DNA from: Tretioscincus oriximinensis
Lineage: Eukaryota; Chordata; Lepidosauria; Squamata; Gymnophthalmidae
Direction: 5' to 3'
Length of the DNA: 64,000 bases
Assembly (NCBI GenBank): GCA_022410635.1
Contig: JAJVDF010000300.1
Location: 566,856 to 630,855, forward strand
The notes beneath the pieces were generated by a model. That model searched no databases and was not told the DNA's origin. It was given only the letters and a program-made list of their open reading frames with translations. A program made the translations under genes and the position numbers. Shown in pieces: positions 52,702 through 63,118 of the stretch. Position 1 is the stretch's first letter; each line of letters starts with the position of its first letter.

Positions 52702-53168
52702 TTTCCCAGTGCCTCGTCATCCCCGGGTTCTTCTATCTTCTCTTCTGGGTCAGGAATCTTTTCACTCGCATCCACATGACTTATCAGCGGCTCGGGAAAG
52801 ACATCTCCCATGCCTTTCCCAGGTGGCTTGCTCTCCTTCATTGGTCTGGTGTCTCCAACACTTTTTTCCTCCGGCAGCGAGAGCTCTTTCGGGCAACTCT
52901 CAATCAATGCTTCGCTGGATTTGCTGATACAGACATCGGGGGCCTCTTGGTCTTTGCCCGGTGATGTTTCGCCATCAGGCAGAGGAAGGACCAGAAGTTC
53001 ACATTTCGCATCATCGTCTTTTGCCACCACATTGGATCTCTGACGTGTGACTCGTCTGTTGGTCCCAAAGAGGTTCCTGAAAAACTGGAGGACCCAGGGT
53101 CTGTTGGACACCGAGGAGGCTGTGAGGGTATCCATCAGTGGCAGCTCTTTGATGGCGGCACCTCCCAA
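52702..53168 (-). CDS. Exon 1 (first recognisable) of unnamed minus-strand gene
   Basis: An open frame of about 155 codons ends in a consensus donor gtgagt at 52696-52701. It encodes Trp-Val-Leu-Gln-Phe-Phe-Arg-Asn-Leu-Phe-Gly near its start, then a long Asp/Glu/Pro/Ser/Lys-rich stretch. Two starts are possible. One is an ATG at 53135 (Met-Asp-Thr-Leu-Thr-Ala-Ser-Ser), with a 5'UTR beginning after the strong acceptor cccctcccttccag near 53239. The other is an internal acceptor, tttttgccag, at 53169. An in-frame stop lies just upstream. There is no signal peptide or membrane segment. The gene lies between ITPR3 and a divergent promoter, the position of GGNBP1 in mammals. A faint resemblance to BCAS1 was also considered. 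Neither name is proven. Confidence 0.65.
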
Positions 53169-53390
53169 CTGGCAAAAACCTGGACTTCAAACTGAAATTC
53201 CAACTGCTCAGAATTTTGAATTCATTCTAATATTCTCTGGAAGGGAGGGGGGCAAAGGGAGGGCCTGGCAAAGAATAGAAAAAGAGAGAAAACAGAAAGG
53301 GAAAGGGGAGTAGAAAAGCTCTGTCTATTTCTGCCCCAGGCTTTATTCAGGAATATATTCTGAAATAAGAGCTCTTCCATTCATAGGCTA

Positions 53391-53846
53391 TAGTGAACTG
53401 ACCACATTTTCTGAGGCCCAAACTGGGGTAATTAATATTCATATTAATCTGCATATTCATGAATATGCATATCACCCACTAATATGCGCACCCAGGCCCC
53501 CCAAATCCCTGGGGCGTGTGAGAAATCTGTGAAGCATGCGAGAAATCTGCGAGGCATGCGAGAAACTTGTGATGTCACNTTAGGGAGGGAGGGTGTATTC
53601 AGGAGTTGGCCTCAGTTGCTAGAGCGTCCTAGAAGTAATGAACTGAATTTAAAAATAAATATTTATTTTTTTTACTGAGGGGAGGGTGCCTTCAGGAGCT
53701 TGCCCCAGTCATCACCACCTTCAAGTGGTGGTGTAGTGATTTTTTTCAAAGTAAAAATAAATAAAAATAAAAAATTTCCTCAGCAAAAAAAGGAGTCACC
53801 CCAAACCGGGGTTTCCCCCCNAAAAAAGGTGTTGTCTGGTCAGCCT
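53391..53846 (+). mobile_element. hAT-like element (706-bp family), internally shortened
   Basis: aactgaccacattttctgag to gttgtctggtcagcct, with the attcatgaatatgcatatca and ccttcaggagcttgcccc blocks of the 18274 element. It lies just upstream of the first exon of the unnamed gene. Confidence 0.8.
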
Positions 53847-54165
53847 GAGCTATTAGCCTACACTGGCTTCAAGAATGGCAGGTCTTATTGGAAAAGGAGT
53901 GGGAACTCAGAGCATAGCCTGCTCAATGGTTGTCCAAGTCTGTGGAACGATGTGCCAGTTGCCATCATTATATTATTTCAGAAAATCTTTGAAGATGCCC
54001 TTCTTTGGTTGAAGAAACGGCTTTTTCCTCTTCATGTTCAGATACTGTTTGTATTTTAGCTTTCGTTGTTGGGTGGCCTGAGATCTTCANGGACAGGGTA
54101 GAATAGAAGTTGGAATAAATAACTAAAATAAATAACAAATAACTATATCCAAAATAAAGCCTATT

Positions 54166-54810
54166 AAGAACATAAGAACATAAGAAGAGCCATACTGGAT
54201 AGGGCCACAGTCCATCAAGTCCAGCATTCTGTCTCACACAGAGGCCCACTGGATGCATCTGGGCAGTCCAAACAGCGGAAAGCAAAATATGCTCCTGTTT
54301 ATGACTCCCTGCAAATGGTATTTCAGGAGTCCTGCCTGTGNCTCCATCCCGGAGGCAACATCCAGGCATCCATCCTAGGACCTATTTATACCCTTGGTGT
54401 CCATAAACCTGTCTAGTCCTGCCTTGAAGCTATCCAAGCTGTTAGCTACCACCACCTCTTCAGGAAGTAAATTTTACAGGCCAGTGACCCACTGGGTGAA
54501 AAAATACTTTCCTTTGTCTGTTCTCACTCTTCTACTCATCAGCCCTCTATTCACCCTATCCATCCCATGCATTTTGTACACTTCAACCAGATCACCTCTC
54601 AAACGTTGCCTTTCAAGGCTGAAGAGGCCCAGACCTTGCAGCCTGACTTCATGAGGGAGGTGCTGCAGACCCTTGATCATTCTTGTTGGCCTTTTCTGCA
54701 CCTTCTCTAGTTCCATAAAATCCCTCTTGAGATGTGATGACCAGAATTGAACACAGTATTCCAAATGTGGCCTCACCACAGATTTATAAATTGGCAAAAC
54801 AACATTTTTG
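54166..54810 (-). mobile_element. CR1/L3-type LINE, ORF2 C-terminus and 3' end
   Basis: Minus frame at 54797-54474 with Arg-Pro-His-Leu-Glu-Tyr-Cys-Val-Gln-Phe-Trp and Leu-Glu-Lys-Val-Gln-Lys-Arg. The 3' end at the left is aagaacataagaagagcc. Confidence 0.9.
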
Positions 54811-54839
54811 TAGGAAGTGTGTCTATTAAGTGTTGTACG

Positions 54840-55070
54840 AGCATGTACGTTTAATCAATCTTTAGTCCTGAAGAACTGGACTAAAGCAGGAAAGGGAAAT
54901 CAGGGGTTTTTTTTTACAGGTTTAGCCAGTTCTTTAGGACTGAAGTTAGATTACAAGGACACAGAGAGGTATGATTTTACCTAGTGCCAGTAGCTNTACA
55001 GTGTAGCTACCGGTACTTTTTTAATCCAACATCAGTCCTGAAGAACTGGAATAAACCAGGAAGAAAAACA
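54840..55070. repeat. Fold-back units around cagtcctgaagaactgga
   Basis: tagtcctgaagaactggact and ccagttctttaggactgaag form a hairpin at 54852-54949. A further unit is at 55032. Related to 3150-3215. Confidence 0.6.
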
Positions 55071-55195
55071 TTGTAAATCACATTAACATACATGGTATGC
55101 TTTACATAGGACTACCCATGCTGGAGAATCACATGAGAATCTCATACATAAACAAGATTTTAATTACAGATATTCTCCCTCTGCCCTTCCCACTA

Positions 55196-55383
55196 CCTGA
55201 TGACATTCTGACATCCTGCCCACTGGGTTCCTTCAGGAGCTGCCCCCGGTTGCCAGAACCCCCTAATTTTTTTAAAAAAAANTCCCTCAGCAAAAACCGG
55301 GGAAATGGTGCCCCCCCCCAGGAGGGCGGAGTAGAAACCCCAAAACCGGGTTCCCCCCCCAAAGGGGGCATCTGGTCAGCCTA
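55196..55383 (+). mobile_element. hAT-like element (706-bp family), right-end fragment
   Basis: ttccttcaggagctgccccc, gggcatctggtcagccta. Confidence 0.75.
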
Positions 55384-55599
55384 TGTTCAGGCGACTTCTG
55401 GACCAGACCCAAGTCTGGAGTTCAATTTTTGGGGACACCTAAAGGTCTACAGGTTGTAATAGTGCTCCAGGCTTGTCCGGGAGTGAGGGCGCCGTGTTTC
55501 TGTGGTCAAATCTGTCCAATCCGAATTTGTCTGTTGCAACATGCATTTCCTTAGCAAGGTGCACTTCCAGTGTACATCTCTCAATTAGTATACCTTAGA

Positions 55600-55748
55600 C
55601 TAGGTTTATATCTTAGGATAGTGCTTGGTTATTCACATATCAATGTAGACTACAGGAGACCTTTAGGGCCATAGGCTACCCTAGCATGTGGATTCCGATT
55701 CCAAAATAGATACTCCAGATAGAATAAGGCTAAGTGTGGACAATCAGA
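55600..55748. mobile_element. GTCCACA-type MITE
   Basis: gttattcacatatcaatgta, catgtggattccgattcc and agaataaggctaagtgtgga. Confidence 0.6.
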
Positions 55749-55749
55749 C

Positions 55750-56300
55750 AAGGGTATCGTGCCAGCCATTTTGCAAAGTGATGCAACGATTATTTTAATT
55801 TAACAATACAGTACTCAAGACAAGTAAATTTACTTCTACTAGTGATGGAAAGTGTGAGGCACTCTCTATACTCTCACATAAATACCCATTTTGTCTTGAG
55901 TGCTGTATTGTGACTATTGCCACTGAGGAAGNCCATATCTGGTCNAAACGCGTCTGGCACCACTTGACTACATTCTCCTCCCTTTGTGGACTATCTGGAC
56001 TATTCCACCTTCATCTTTCGTAGACTGTGCCTTCCATCCACATCAGTCTCTGACTATTTGGATTGTTACTCTGGACATTGAGTTTTGTTGGACATTTCTC
56101 ACTTTTATATTTGATATACTGTGTGTTTTTATATTGTGATATTTTAGTTGTGGTTTTGTGCCACTGTTTACATTTATATATTTCTATATTGATACTGATT
56201 CTGCCCTGTTTGTGTTCATTTGTTTTGCAGAGGAGAGGTGTGGTTTTTTGTTTTGGGACCTTACTCTCTCCCTTGATTTGGATTTTTTGTGGTTATTGCT
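55750..56300. other. Unclassified stretch
   Basis: Low-complexity t-rich sequence. A short SINE-like tail (ccaccctgagaccttcaagt) closes it at 56312. Confidence 0.3.
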
Positions 56301-56346
56301 TTTATTGTTGGCCACCCTGAGACCTTCAAGTATAGGGTGGGTATAA

Positions 56347-56420
56347 ATATACTGCTCAAAACAATTGTTTACACTGTTATGTTAAGGTGTTCCCTTAATT
56401 GTTTTGAGCAGGATATACTG
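56347..56420. mobile_element. Tc1/mariner-like mini-MITE, one arm shortened
   Basis: tactgctcaaaacaattg to gttcccttaattgttttgag, centre cactgttatgtt. Confidence 0.8.
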
Positions 56421-56439
56421 TATATAAATAAATAACGCA

Positions 56440-56755
56440 ACAGGCTTTAGCCTCCTATTCCCANCCATGCCTTCACCCACTTCCTCCAGTCTTGCCCCCT
56501 CCCATTCCTCTTTATTTGCCACATCTTTCCTTCTTTTGTTCCTTCTTGCCCTCCATTTGCCTATTGTTCCTTCTTTCTTATTTTCCTTTTTTTCTTTCCC
56601 TTCTTTCACCCATTTCTGCCTTAATTCTTCTTTTCCTTCCTTCCTCTCTCCCCTCTCTTCCCTTCCTTCCTTCTTTCTTCCCTGCCAAAGTTCCGAGCCC
56701 TGACACTATCGGAATGTTGGCCTCTGTGGTGCGTATTTTTTACTATATGTACAGA
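56440..56755 (-). repeat. Pyrimidine-rich tract of the recurrent purine-tract family
   Basis: Inverse of 2378-2830, closing with ccaaagttccgagccctgac and gaatgttggcctctgtggtg. Confidence 0.8.
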
Positions 56756-56879
56756 TAGTCAAAAAGTGCATCATACGCCAGCCTGACGGCCACAAACCTC
56801 TAGAGGGAGCGCCACCAAGTTAATAGTCGCTCCTGCTGTTGCATCTATGGTTTGCAAAGCACATCCTTCCTTCCTTTCT

Positions 56880-57012
56880 CGTCTCCCTGGCCGGGCCGGT
56901 AGCCGTTCCTTGGAGGAAGCGAGCAGAAGGAGTATCTTCTTGCAAGGATCCAGGAACCAAGGGGCGGTCCTGTGTACCTTGCTATATAAACAGCCGCTGT
57001 GGGGTGGCGGAG
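56880..57012 (+). promoter_or_regulatory. TATA-containing promoter of a plus-strand gene (BAK1 candidate)
   Basis: GC-rich upstream sequence with a GC box (aaggggcggtcc, 56959-56970) and a consensus TATA box (gctatataaac, 56981-56991). About 25-30 bases further a short exon begins and ends in a perfect donor. It is divergent from the unnamed minus-strand gene. In mammals BAK1 lies divergent on this side of ITPR3, so BAK1 is the candidate, but no BAK1 codons are in the window. Confidence 0.45.
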
Positions 57013-57014
57013 AA

Positions 57015-57067
57015 GGAGGGAGGAATTTTGCATTGAGCCGGCAGCAGGAGCCAAAGCTAGAAGCCAG
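57015..57067 (+). other. Candidate non-coding first exon with splice donor
   Basis: Purine-rich sequence ending gctagaagccag, followed by gtgagtgg. No ATG-initiated open frame, so it would be 5'UTR. The start is set only by TATA spacing. No second exon was found before 64000. Confidence 0.4.
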
Positions 57068-57109
57068 GTGAGTGGCATCCACGCGCCAAGAATGCGGAGA
57101 TTCCAGGGT

Positions 57110-57245
57110 GGATTTGCCCTGACCCTTATTATCTGGGCTGCATCTTGCAATCCGGATCTGTCATCCCCATGCTAGTGTAGGCTATGACAGGCCCCGTGCG
57201 GGGCCTGCCATAGCCTACACTGGCATGGGGATGGCCACGCTGGTT
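57110..57245. mobile_element. GTCCACA-type palindromic MITE, well preserved
   Basis: gtaggctatgacaggccccg and cggggcctgccatagcctac form an almost perfect hairpin. It lies about 50 bp inside the putative first intron of the plus-strand gene. Confidence 0.8.
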
Positions 57246-57249
57246 TGGA

Positions 57250-57850
57250 AAGGTGTGGATGTGCAACGAGACAGGTCCCTTTTGGCGTCTCCAAAAGAAG
57301 ACAATCGCAGGGCTGGGCGTGGGCAGCCTGCCAAGGCGCCAGGCACCCGTTTGGGCGTCTAAGTCGCTCGTCGGCAACCCTCCAAAGAGCGGCAGATAAA
57401 GAACTCGGCTGACCCAGCAATCGTCACACTTGCCCCCACGTGCGAAAGGGTCCCCGGTACCCCTGGAAATGCAATGCGTAATGGCTGGATTTGGGTTTGG
57501 AGCGCAAACGGGGGCTGGTGAAAGTGTGAGACACACAGCGAGAGGACGCTTTCCCATAAGCGAGGAACAGTTTAAATCGCGTGCAAGGAGGAGCACAACG
57601 AGGATCACGTGTAGACGGATTCATCCGTCTCTCGTGGTAGATTCTGTTGCGCCTCATGGGAGCGTTATCTGGTCTTGTAGACGTGGTGCGTCCCCTCCTA
57701 ACGTGCGTTTTTACGAGCAGTGAATGCTACTTAGCTATTGGCATTTTGGTTCTAGTGTTATGTTGTAAATATTATTTCCTGGGGGCTGTGTGTTTTATAC
57801 AAGGAGATATTCTGATTGTAACCAGTTTGAATTTTCAAATGGTGACTTGG
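57250..57850. other. GC-moderate stretch without recognised feature
   Basis: Contains several CpG dinucleotides but no supported exon. Open frames on both strands lack splice or family support. Confidence 0.3.
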
Positions 57851-57851
57851 C

Positions 57852-58145
57852 ACATAAAAGGAGCCCTTCTGAATGGGGCCAGAGCCCATCTTGGCCAGCA
57901 CTCTGCCTCACAGTGGCCCATTCCTAAGCAGTAGAGGGCAAAATCTTCACCCACTCTAGACTCCCTGCAAATTTTTTTAAGAATCCTGCCTGTTGCTCCC
58001 TCCTGGAGGTAGTATGGAGACACCCATCCCACTACACATGGTTTCCATGAACTTGTCTAAGTCTATCTTGAAGCTATCCAGGCTGCCAGCTTTCACTATG
58101 CCTTCTGAAAGTAAATTCCATTAACCAGTAACCCCCTAGAGCAAA
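57852..58145 (-). mobile_element. CR1/L3-type LINE 3' fragment
   Basis: aaaaggagcccttctgaatg, cagagcccatcttggccagc, tgtctaagtctatcttgaag. Confidence 0.8.
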
Positions 58146-58765
58146 TCAAATCAATAGGGGAGCTTTAAGAAAATCCACAACACTAGAATCTACAAGTGAT
58201 AGACAGGAATTGCAATTTTTATCTAACAGGTTAAGGATAATCTTTGTCTTGTTGATTGTAGAGTCATTCCAGATGTTCTTGAAGCTCCCCTATTGGTTTG
58301 ATTTGCTCCCATCTCTTTCCATTGTCCTCTTGGGATCCACCGCAAAATTAAACCAAAATTTGACCCCAAGCAGCATGTAACTTGGAGGAGGAGGGGAGCA
58401 GAGAATTTCAGATTTTTTGTACTAAGTGTCTGATTTCCTACCTTGAATCTGTTCCTTCCCTCTTGAATGCTTTAAATGTTCATTGAAAGATCTGGGCACT
58501 ATATCAGGATTTATCTCTGGAATTCCAGGATGCATCTGTGGAATGGAGTCTGGTCATCTTATAGGGTAGTGCAGACCTCCTCCCCATACCAAGATATATC
58601 CTGGAATAACCTAATGTTGATATGACCTGTGAGTCTCCGTATGTTCATGAACTGCAAGACCGGATTGCTGAGAATTGAATGCTAGTTAGAAAGATATGAA
58701 GGCATGTTTTTCAAATAATTGTCTGTTGAAGGTTTTGTACAAGGAGGAGTTATTCTGCTCTTAAT
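58146..58765. other. Unclassified stretch with a small inverted repeat
   Basis: aaatcaaatcaataggggag at 58143 is matched by its inverse ctcccctattggtttgattt at about 58287, a loose hairpin. Confidence 0.35.
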
Positions 58766-58769
58766 AATA

Positions 58770-59050
58770 TTCATTGAGACACAAACAGCTCAGAGGTTAA
58801 GAGACAGTCTTTCATGTGAGGGTGCTGTGTCAGCCGTGGAGAGGGCTGTGCACCCTCTACTGGCCTCAGCTTCAGCCAACTCAGCTGTTCAGAAAGAGTA
58901 GATGTGCCATCTACATTTTCAAGTAGATTCATGAGTACCACCACTAATCCAGTGTGGAATATAGATATAAATAATCCTTTGGGCGAAAATTAACCTTGTA
59001 AGGTGCTCTGATTCTATTTGGGTGAGAAGGGTGGGAAATAAAAACAGATA
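58770..59050 (+). mobile_element. tRNA-derived SINE (type 2), near full length
   Basis: Head gacacaaacagctcagaggt, caccctctactggcctcagc, tagattcatgagtaccacca, and 3' end ttgggtgagaagggtgggaa. Defines the family together with 62870. Confidence 0.75.
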
Positions 59051-59329
59051 TTATGTGCAATTTGAGTTTCCCAATGCTAGTGAGAGACCCTTGTTGTTGC
59101 TGAAGAGACATTTTATTTTAATCAGAGCGTTTCTTATTTCTCTTTCAAGTCCCCAACCACAGACTTCCTATAAAAATGAGTCAACAGTAGCAATACATGT
59201 TAAGTATTGCACTCATCCCTAGGTTGAAAGCGGATTTTTATGTTTTTTTAAAGATCACAGATTGCGGTCAACGAGTGATTTATAACTCCTCAACTTTAAA
59301 ATAATAGTGTTTTGAAATAAATATATATA

Positions 59330-60010
59330 GAATCATGGAATCATAGTTGGAAGGGACCTCCAGGATCCTGGGGTCTAATCCCCTGTTTAATGCAGGATTC
59401 ACAGATGGCTGCCCAGCCTCTGTTTGGAGACTTCCTGCAAAGGAGAACTGACCACATCCTGTGACAACCTATTCCACTAGTTTATCACCCTCAAAAGTTC
59501 TTTTCTGATATCTACATCTGCTTCCTAGCATTTTCATCTCATTGTTTCTAGTTCTTCCATGTGACAGTGAGAACAAAGCTGTCCTTCTGCAATGGTTCTT
59601 CAGCCCCAGCCAGCATTCAGTTCGACTCTCAGTCTTCTCTTTTGCAGACTAAACAGCCCTTGATCCTTTAACTGTTCCTCATAGGACATGGATTCAAGAC
59701 CATTCACCATCCTTGTAACCCTCCTTTNAACCTGGTCCAGNTTATCAATGTCCCTTTTTAAAATTGCGGCCCCCAGAACTGGACACAGTATTACAAGTGT
59801 GGTTGTACCAAAGTCCTGTAGAGAGGAATAATGACTTCATGTGATCGAGATTCTGTGCTCCTCTTAATGNACCCCAGGATTGTGTTTGCCTTTTTTGCAG
59901 CTGTTTCACATTGTTGACTCAAGTTAAGTCTNTGATCTNCCAATACACCCAGATCGTTTTCACATGTGCAACTNCTCAGAAGTATTCCTACCTTTCTATG
60001 TATGGTGCTG
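59330..60010 (-). mobile_element. CR1-type LINE (second subfamily), ORF2 C-terminus and 3' end
   Basis: The left end aatcatggaatcatagttgg is the CR1 3' terminus. The minus frame at 60024-59791 has Asn-Asp-Leu-Gly-Val-Leu and Lys-Lys-Ala-Asn-Thr-Ile-Leu-Gly. It is 5'-truncated and holds several Ns. Confidence 0.85.
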
Positions 60011-60069
60011 TTTTCAATAGACAATTATACACAATCAGTCAATTAATCATATTTATTTGTANAGACCGG

Positions 60070-60390
60070 GTGCCAGTTGTCAACAGTAACAACTGACCAG
60101 CTTCCGGTTTTTCATCTTACAGCAGCATTTTTGTTTCCAGCTTTTTGAGTATCAGTCGTATTTCTGCCTGCTTTTCTACACCATTTTTTCACGATGANAA
60201 GGGCTTTTCTGAAGGCCTAGTTGTGTAGCAACATCACAAAGTAGCAGCATCCGCAGTAAAAATGTGAAGAAAACGAACTGGGAGCTGCTGTTGTGCTGGA
60301 AGCAGGGCCTGCTGGGAAATGTGGTCCAAGCAGCAGACTGTCTACAGCAGACTACAGCTCCCAGCCTGCACCGCAACTAGCCGACAGGAT
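60070..60390 (+). mobile_element. Unnamed interspersed repeat U1, long copy
   Basis: gaccagcttccggtttttca to ctcccagcctgcaccgcaac, all U1 blocks in order. Confidence 0.6.
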
Positions 60391-60542
60391 AGAAACAAAG
60401 TAAACATCAAGTATTAGAAATCACAACAATACAAAAATAAATTATTTCTCAGACATAAANGGCGGGATATAAATGTAAATAACTAATGAATAAATAATAA
60501 ATTAAATATATTTGAGTTTTTGGTCTACTTTGGAGTCTATGT

Positions 60543-60850
60543 AGAAGAAGAAGAAGAACTCTGTTCTTATACCCCGCTTTTCTCACCTTTCAAAGGGACT
60601 CAAAGCGGCTTACAAGGATATATTTTTGCCCGAAGGCTCACATTCTATCTTCCTCACCAGGCTATGGTGGTTCCCATGTATCTACTTGCAGTCAGTTGCA
60701 ATTTCTTGCAATTCATGCTTTCGAATAGCTGGGTTGGCTAGAGCTACAGGCGAGTGGAAGGTGCTCAGCCCACTTCCCACACAGGGCTTCGAAACCCCAT
60801 CTCCCAGGCGAGAGACGAATTCCTAAGCAACTGAGCTATCNGGGTTGCAG
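60543..60850 (-). mobile_element. tRNA-derived SINE (type 2), full length
   Basis: On the minus strand: tRNA-like head with gatagctcagttgcttagga and ggggtttcgaagccc, body agctctagccaacccagcta, 3' end gccgctttgagtccctttga and aaaagcggggtataagaac, tail (ttc)n. Confidence 0.8.
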
Positions 60851-60867
60851 AATTTGTGGCTGTTTCG

Positions 60868-61089
60868 TAGGCTGACCAGATGACCCCTTTTGGGGGTGGT
60901 GGTGTTGAAAACCCGGTTTTGGGGTGTCTCCCAGTTTTTTCTGAGAAATTTTTTTTCCAAAAAAGATTTTTTTTCAAAAAATGTTTTGTTTTTTAATTTT
61001 TTTTTCCTCAGAAAAAAACGGGGAGACACCCCAAAAACGGGTTTTCAACCCCCCCACCCACCCCCCGAAAGGGGTCATCTGGTCAGCCT
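60868..61089. mobile_element. GGCTGACCAGATG fold-back MITE
   Basis: taggctgaccagatgacccc to ggggtcatctggtcagcct. Arms about 85 bp with an at-rich turn. Confidence 0.9.
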
Positions 61090-61470
61090 TTCTAAAGCCA
61101 ACAGAAGCAAGCTAAACACCAAACCTGCCCTGGAGCAATAGGATTTTGTTCTGATAGTCATTTAAATTTCAATTTTAGATAAGGACATTGAAACAATCAG
61201 CTACTTCCCCTTTCTAGCGCCAGGATAAGTTAATATAAACAACACCATGCCAGACTGAATCAAACAGCCCTTTAATCAGTTTCACCCAGGTGCCACCCAC
61301 ACCTGATTCGCTTGTGCACAGGTAGCACTGGTAGGAAAGGACTAACTGGATGGTTTGGTAAATGGCGTACAGTAAATATGGTAGCAGTAGAAATAGTAAA
61401 TTGTCGTGTTAATAGCGTAAATATAGAAAAGATTGGAATGTGTGGAACAAATGGTGGATAGTAAAAGCGT
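61090..61470. other. Unclassified stretch
   Basis: No recognised gene or repeat. Confidence 0.3.
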
Positions 61471-61479
61471 ACATGGGAA

Positions 61480-61491
61480 ATAAATTTATTT

Positions 61492-61527
<36 letters not shown>

Positions 61528-61740
61528 TACTTATACCCCGCCCTATACCCGAAGGTCTCAGGGCGGCAAAAACAGTAAAACATCAATACAAAAATTTAAA
61601 AAAGTATAAAACANTATTAAAAGTAGGGNTAGAGATGGCATTTCTTCAGCCAAAGGCCAGGCAAAAGAGGTGCGTCTTCAAGGACCTTCTAAAAGAATAC
61701 AACGATGATGATAGACGCACCTCGAGGGGGAGACTGGGAA
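61480..61740 (-). mobile_element. LINE/SINE 3' tail region, minus
   Basis: (ttta)n, then accccgccctatacccgaag and gagatggcatttcttcagcc, the inverse of the 34930 insertion. Extends into ggtgcgtcttcaaggacctt, also seen diverged at 63580. Confidence 0.65.
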
Positions 61741-61834
61741 TGAAAATGAAAAATTGGAAAGTTAAAATTAATTTTTTTCAATGTAATATTCTCACAGGGT
61801 AGATTTAAGGAATTGTATTCCTTATTCCTGAAGG

Positions 61835-62055
61835 TAGGCTGACCAGATTACCCCTTTTTGGGGGGGAGGGGTAGAAGCCCAGTTTTTGGAGTGCCTCATG
61901 GTTGTTTCTGAGGAATTTGTTTTTCAAAAAAAAGACTTTTTTCACACACAAAAAAAATCTTTTTTTAATTTTTTTTTCCTCAGGAAAACCCGGGAGGCAC
62001 CACAAAACTGGGTTTTCAACCTCCACCCCCCAAAAGGGGTCATCTGGTCAGCCTA
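61835..62055. mobile_element. Fold-back MITE, tandem unit 1
   Basis: taggctgaccagattacccc to ggggtcatctggtcagccta. Confidence 0.9.
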
Positions 62056-62099
62056 TTGGATGGAGGGAGGCGAATAAAAAATAAAAATTGTCAAGAGGC

Positions 62100-62305
62100 T
62101 AGGCTGACCAGATGACCCCTTTTGTGGGGGTAGAAACCCAGTTTCGGAGTGCCTCATGGTTTTTGCTGAGAATTTTTTTTTTCAAAAAAAGATTTTTTTT
62201 TTAAAAAAAGAAATCTTTTTAATTTGTTTTTTCCTCAAGAAAAACCAAGAGGCACCACAAAACTGAGTTTTCACCCACCCCAAAAGGGGTCATCTGGTCA
62301 GTCTA
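62100..62305. mobile_element. Fold-back MITE, tandem unit 2
   Basis: taggctgaccagatgacccc to ggggtcatctggtcagtcta. The spacer before it ends aaaattgtcaagaggc, the same as before unit 3. Confidence 0.9.
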
Positions 62306-62348
62306 TAAAGGGGGGAAGGGGGAGAAAAATTAAAAATTGTCAAGAGGC

Positions 62349-62561
62349 TAGGNTGACCAGATGACATCTTTTTTGGGAGGGGGGTGAAAACCTGGTTTTG
62401 TGGTGCCTCCCAGTTTTTGCNGAGGAACTTTTTTTTCAAAAAAAAGATTCTTTTTCCAATTTTTTTTATTATTATTTTTTTCCTCAGCAAAAAAACAAGA
62501 GGCATCCCGAAACCGGATTTTCAAACCCACCCACCCCCAAATGGGTCATCTGGTCAGCCTA
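62349..62561. mobile_element. Fold-back MITE, tandem unit 3
   Basis: taggntgaccagatgacatc to gggtcatctggtcagccta. Confidence 0.9.
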
Positions 62562-62869
62562 CAAGAGACTGNATTATGTATTTGTTGTAAAATTGGAAAA
62601 GAATAAATAAAGTTTGCTTGACTAGCCCAAAAAAATGTATTGGACCTCATTCCGGGTTAGCATTTGGACAGTAAACCCACTAGATCACTTTCTGGAACAG
62701 AATAAGGCCAAGGGTGAATCAGGCCACAGATGTTCTCTGAAAACTCAAAATAATAATATCAATCTCCTTGAACAAAGCCTTCAACAGATAATATTTAGAA
62801 ATGCACCATTGTTACCAAAATGCTAACAGGCAGGCAGGATTTATTCACTTGTTTATCAAACAAGAGGCA

Positions 62870-63118
62870 TAGTGGCTCAAAGGTTAAGGGCAGGCCTTTC
62901 AATAGAGGTCCATGTGTCTGCCATGGAGAGCGATGAGTGCCCCCTACTGGCCTTGGCTTTAGTCAACCTAGCTGTTTGAAAGTGAGCAATTGCAAGTAGA
63001 TGGACAGGCACCATCACAGAGTGATAGGGGAGATAGAAAATAGCTTGTAAGTTACTTTAAGTCCCTCCGGGTGAGAAAAGTGGAGTATAACAACCCAGTT
63101 CTCCCTCCTTCTACATGG
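62870..63118 (+). mobile_element. tRNA-derived SINE (type 2), full length
   Basis: Head tagtggctcaaaggttaagg, body ccccctactggccttggctt, 3' end ctccgggtgagaaaagtgga, ending ttctccctcctt. Confidence 0.75.

Noticed and set aside
47369..53168. Assignment of the unnamed gene to BCAS1
   Set aside because: Scattered similarity such as Lys-Pro-x-x-Ser and acidic composition is too weak. The neighbouring ITPR3 does not fit the BCAS1 locus as I know it.
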